Of a stretch of DNA of 64,000 nucleotides, positions 59,930 through 64,000 are shown piece by piece. The stretch spans positions 13,971,850 to 14,035,849 of the forward strand of contig NW_023600993.1 of NCBI RefSeq assembly GCF_014898055.3. Direction: 5' to 3'. Position 1 is the stretch's first letter. Every line of letters begins with the position of its first letter. Below the pieces are notes generated by a model. It was given only the letters and a program-made list of their open reading frames with translations, was not told where the DNA came from and searched no databases. The DNA is from Talpa occidentalis (taxonomy: Eukaryota; Chordata; Mammalia; Eulipotyphla; Talpidae). Made by a program: the position numbers and the translations under genes.

Positions 59930-60829
59930 ATATACTCTGGTTTCTCTTCAGATCGTATAAATCTTTTGCCTTTTACTAAATTTATACTTTCCAAGAGAAA
60001 GAAAGATTATCAAGAATCCTCTTCCTTCAGTATGTCTTCCCTGACAGCAAGCACACACTTGTTTTTTGTTTTCTTTTTCCCCCAAGATAATTTATATGAT
60101 GTTAGAGAAGGAAGGAAGTGTAGAAAGCATCAGGGGGGTTTCAAAGAGAATTTAGCTTATATTTTGGGTAGGACAGGGTTTGTTCCCTGATGAGACACTC
60201 TCTTTTCTTGAAGATGCTCAGCATTCCTCACCTCTGATATTAATATCAATAGCATCTCCTGTTATTGGTTAGGAAAAACCTCCCAGCATATTTCTGATCA
60301 CCCTTCAGGGTTGTGCCTTAGGTTGAGAACTATGGTTTTATCAATGAGGATACTGAGGTCCTGTTGGCAAACAGCAGAGTCAGCATTTGACCCAAACTTT
60401 CTCACCCTCAGTCCCACTATGCACAATGAGGATAAGAACTTTTGTCTAGTTTGGTCATTGCTGAATTCTTGATATTTAGTCATTTCTCACTCATTGGAGA
60501 CACTCACTAAGAATTTATTGAATGGATAAATGAATAAGTGAGTTGGTAGATTACTATACATTCTAGGATACCATCTCCAAGATCCTCTGGAAACAAAGTA
60601 ATTGACTATTGATGGTTTTTGAGGCCTTCAACTTAAACAGCTTCCAGGTATCCAAAAAAAAAAAAAAAAAGAAAAGGTCTATTATCAGAGATGAAGGAGC
60701 CACAGAGTAAATGGGATTCTTCAAGACAGTAAGAACATTGTCACAGGAACTTGCCTTCCAAATTAAATTCAGTACCTCTACTGATTTAAGATGTACAATA
60801 TTTCCATTAGAATAATAATACCACCACTA
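59930..60829. other. Unassigned, A-run
   Basis: No gene seen. A third copy of the SINE target sequence lies at 59977-59991. An A17 run lies at 60654-60670. A weak antisense MIR-like scrap is possible at 60320-60410. Confidence 0.35.
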
Positions 60830-61130
60830 AGATTTTGAATTTATGTGCATATTGATGGAATGAGCTGTCTACTGATGGATCACGAAAATGATGTCTCTGC
60901 TACGAAAGAGTCCGATGCTGGCGCCACAGAATGGTCCACAGCCCTGGAACTTTGCCACAGATGCAGCACCCAATACACTGTTGCCTCTTGGGAATTGCTA
61001 ATTCCATGAATTGCTCCTTAAAGGGTGTTTTCTTTATTCATCTTCCCCAATTAAAAGCATATCAAAAGAGTGGTCTAGGCTTTTAAGTTCACGCAAGAAT
61101 ACTTTTGTGTCCTTTGAGAGGATGCTCATA
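60830..61130. promoter_or_regulatory. Candidate conserved non-coding element
   Basis: Repeat-free, CpG-bearing block with 'gatgctggcgccacag', the palindrome 'ggaattgctaattcc' (60991-61005), 'cccaattaaaagc' and 'tgatggatcacgaaaatg'. Called only from base composition and motif density. Confidence 0.22.
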
Positions 61131-62537
61131 GAGAGCTAGCTGGAGAAAATCATTTTTTACTTAGGAACGATCTTCTGGAGTGTCAGCCATCATGGTGTAT
61201 ACTTTGTCCTCCTAGTAATACATTCTAGCCACACATCAGTGTGGGGACTCTCACCTTTCCAAGTAATGATGCTTCACAGTTCACACCTGATAGCTGGGGG
61301 AGGCAGGTGAGGTTTCAAAAAGCAAAGAGGCCTTAACAACTTAGAAAGCTGTGGTGGCAGAGCTAAATATCTGAGCTTCAGTCACGAAGACACTGGGCTA
61401 GTAGGTTACACTTCTTTCTTGTGAACATATGGAAGAGGATTTTATTTGTGTTGGACTTTAAAAATAGCTTTAAGTATCTTACTGTGCACACAGTAAAACT
61501 CCAATTCGAATCCACATTTCTCAGTCTGAGAAACTGAGATACAGAAATGTTACCTATTTCTAGTGTATTGACAGGGATAGTTTAGTTTATACGGTCGCAG
61601 TGAACACCCCCTCCCCAGTCTCCCTTGATTCACATGTTGAACATTCGTTTCTCATTCATGTCACTTTCCCACACAGGTGGGCTGGGGATCTCTGTCATAC
61701 AGGACTTATGGACCCAATTTGCCTTAGCACTATCTAGAATGTCTAGGTTCCCATGGGTAGAGGAAGAACTGTTGGGAGGGTCATGCCTTGCCCATCTCTT
61801 TATCCAGAAGTAACGACACCACACTTTCCACAGCCCACTGGTCAAAACCAGCTATGTAATCTCTTTGGCATAGGGAGTAGCGAGATGTCATCTCCTGTGT
61901 GCCTGGAAGAAGAGAACCAGATTTCGGGAAAACACCAGAGTGTCTGCCACAGCAAGCAAAAACTGGCTGCATCTTTCTATAAGTACAATTCCCTGAGATA
62001 AATGAATTTCACAACCAATATGTCCAGGTTCCAGTATTGTGTAGACAGAAAGAAATAAAAATAAGTGACTGAAACATATTTGAGATTTATTTTCTTCTGT
62101 AAGTCATGTAAGTTCAAATGGTATGTTAAAGAAAGCTGTTATAAAATCCTTCATGGACTAAGGTGGAATAAACATGCTCCTAAATGTATATATGTAAATA
62201 CATATAAACATATGTAGTGGGTTTGGATATTTAACAGCAAAGCCTCTACAGCAAAGCAGAATTTATTTTTGCTGTAATAATTTAGCCCTTCACATTCCTG
62301 CGTTCATTAGAAGGTGACAATGTGCCTTAAAGCTTAGACTTATGCAGTATTTTTGTCAGTCTGTTTAAAAATTGCTTATTTTCCCAAATATCCTCTCTCT
62401 GCTCATTTGAATAAGAGGAAGGAGGTGCAATTTGAATGCCTCCCGATAGTCAGGGGAGGAGGCTTCGTCCCTCAAGCTGCTGCTCAGGTGTGTTGGGGCT
62501 GTTTACAGATGTCTGAAGTCGTGTCTTGCCTTCACAG
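61131..62537. other. Unassigned, no gene seen
   Basis: Unique-looking sequence with short unconvincing frames on both strands. Confidence 0.35.
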
Positions 62538-62619
62538 GCCATGGATGTCTGGCTGGCCCTTGAGAGCGGAATCTGCTGCCCCTGTAGACTTCTCATCGGA
62601 TCAAACTGTGCTCCAGATG
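62538..62619 (+). other. Exon-like segment (82 bp)
   Basis: Preceded by 'cttgccttcacag' (a plausible splice acceptor) and followed by 'gtgagt' at 62620 (a strong donor). The 82 bases are open in at least two frames, and begin 'gccatggatg', which places an ATG in a near-ideal initiation context. The possible 27 residues have no known domain. It may be an exon of a non-coding or lineage-specific transcript, or a chance match. Confidence 0.25.
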
Positions 62620-64000
62620 GTGAGTCATGTCAGACTTAATTGCCCCATGGCTCATGTATGACCTCTCTGAGTTCTGGCTGGCAGCTACCCTTGATGTCTA
62701 AGCCATAACCCGTGCTAGTCACTTCCTTGGTGACCATGACCATCCTGCCTTGTTGCCATCATGTTTTGGGGCCAAATTTACTTCCATGTGGTTGCATGTT
62801 AGTGAAGATAATCAATAATGTGACCAACTCTCAGAATACTAAGTAGCCTGTTATTTATAGGGGAGGGGCGACAGAAATGCCTCTTTCCATTTTAGTAGTG
62901 TCTTCAATTACCCAACAGTCCTCTCCCTCTGCCCGTCAACCTTGCAGCTTCTCTGGCTCTACTGCTGCTCCTCTTGGCCTGCACAAACCCCTGGACTTGG
63001 GAAAGGACACTCTCTTCTATCTTCTTCCTGTTGGAAATTTCCTCAGGTCTATCAAGGCTGACTTTCAGTGTGCTACATCGGATAACTTCCTTAATACAAG
63101 ATCCAGGCTGCAAGATGATGGTCTTGTTGCAAAATTTTATATTTGAATGTCAGGAGCTGGCAATCACCTCATTTTCTCATTAGATTCCGTGGTTAGCATG
63201 CCTAATCTTCTCCCTGGGCAGGTGACCCAAGTCCACTAGGGTGAAGGGCCTGTACTTGAAAAGACAAAACAGAAAAGCACACGAATTATTCTGAACATAT
63301 CAGCTCCATACACATAGGTGGAAATTATGGAGATTGGGGTTTCATTAATCCAGTACTCCCATAGATTTTAGAATTTGTACTAGAATTTAGTGCTTGAATG
63401 TATATGTATTTGTGTTTCACTTCATTTACCCAGTAATTTTTTTTTTCAAATAATCTATTATATGCCACACTCTTCCTATGAAGAACACAGCCCATTTCCT
63501 CTTCAGGGCTCAAAATCTATTGGTAGAAAAATTTGACTAAACAGATATTAATTCTCATGCAGTAGGTGCTCTCAAAAGAGTTTTTCAGTGGCACCATGAG
63601 AATAGAGGAAGAAAATTTAACTCACTCTGGCAGTGTCAGGGATGCAGTCCCCAGAAAATGTGACATTTTTGATAAGCCTTACTGGAAGCATTCCTCTAAG
63701 GAGAAGGGGTTGGACAAGGCTGGAGTCATTCTAGGAACAGGAAGAGAAAACAGCAGGTGCTGAAGCGCATAGGTAACAAAAGACATGTCCCTTTGGTGTT
63801 TGTTATGGCCAGAATATATAGTATCTTGGGTACAAATGGGGTTGGTTTCAACAGTGGAAATAATGGGTTGTAGGAAAAGTTGTGACATATATTTTCTATG
63901 CCAACCCAATAGATGAGGAAGGAAATCTAAGAGACTGGTGACAAACCTAAATGGGCTTGTTCTACGTGCCAAACAAGTTCAGCTTCATTTCAGGTGATCT
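62620..64000. other. Unassigned to the window end
   Basis: No gene seen. 63455-63770 resembles an old interspersed element ('gcaggtgctgaagcgcat' and similar). Overlapping frames of 60-97 codons on both strands are not convincing. Confidence 0.35.

Noticed and set aside
1..64000. CRISPR arrays, rRNA, operons, bacterial-type terminators
   Set aside because: None are present; the repeats and composition are those of a mammalian nuclear genome.

Overview
The window reads as mammalian nuclear DNA with no protein-coding gene that I can support. It is AT-rich, has no CpG island, and every open frame is short (the longest is 142 codons) and unlike any protein I recognise. Almost all recognisable content is interspersed repeats, so it is either intergenic or inside a large intron. 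All repeat names come from memory of family consensus sequences; no database was searched.

Organism: old repeats common to placental mammals are present (MIR, L2, L1M-type LINEs, MaLR/MLT-type LTRs, MER5-type and Tigger-type DNA transposons). Two younger L1 3' ends have a T-rich and G-rich 3'UTR style that I associate with carnivores and odd-toed ungulates. The lineage-specific SINE is tRNA-derived, about 240-330 bp, with a clear Pol III B box and a TAAA/CAAA-rich tail. It is not the horse ERE, carnivore CAN, camelid, ruminant or primate SINE as I remember them. A pangolin, or another laurasiatherian with its own SINE, is my best but unverified guess.

Layout: 1-7.9 kb has an antisense MLT-type LTR, MIRs and an antisense L1M (5.5-6.4 kb). 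8-11.8 kb holds three SINEs, two of them head to head, a hAT-like element, a 42-unit CT microsatellite, a hairpin cluster and a MaLR LTR. 12-24.9 kb is mostly unassigned, with MIRs, an LTR and an L1 3' end (21.0-21.4 kb). 25-32 kb carries two consecutive LTRs, two antisense LINE pieces and an L2. 36-41 kb has an L1M interrupted by a Tigger-like transposon, an L2, and an old LINE interrupted by an LTR. 44.9-51.3 kb is dense: LTRs, three SINEs, an L2 split by an LTR, and an unusual 60-nt hairpin beside a SINE. 52.6-55 kb and 60.8-61.1 kb contain unique sequence that looks like possible regulatory DNA. 56-57.9 kb is a long antisense L1M carrying a nested old SINE. 59.6 kb has a young SINE with a perfect 16-bp target duplication.

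The points most worth checking are the hairpin and duplication next to the 45.8-kb SINE, a young SINE subfamily with an internal insertion and its own 3' tail, the head-to-head SINE pair, an exon-like segment at 62.5 kb, and the enhancer-like block at 54.2-54.5 kb. I found no previously undescribed gene system.
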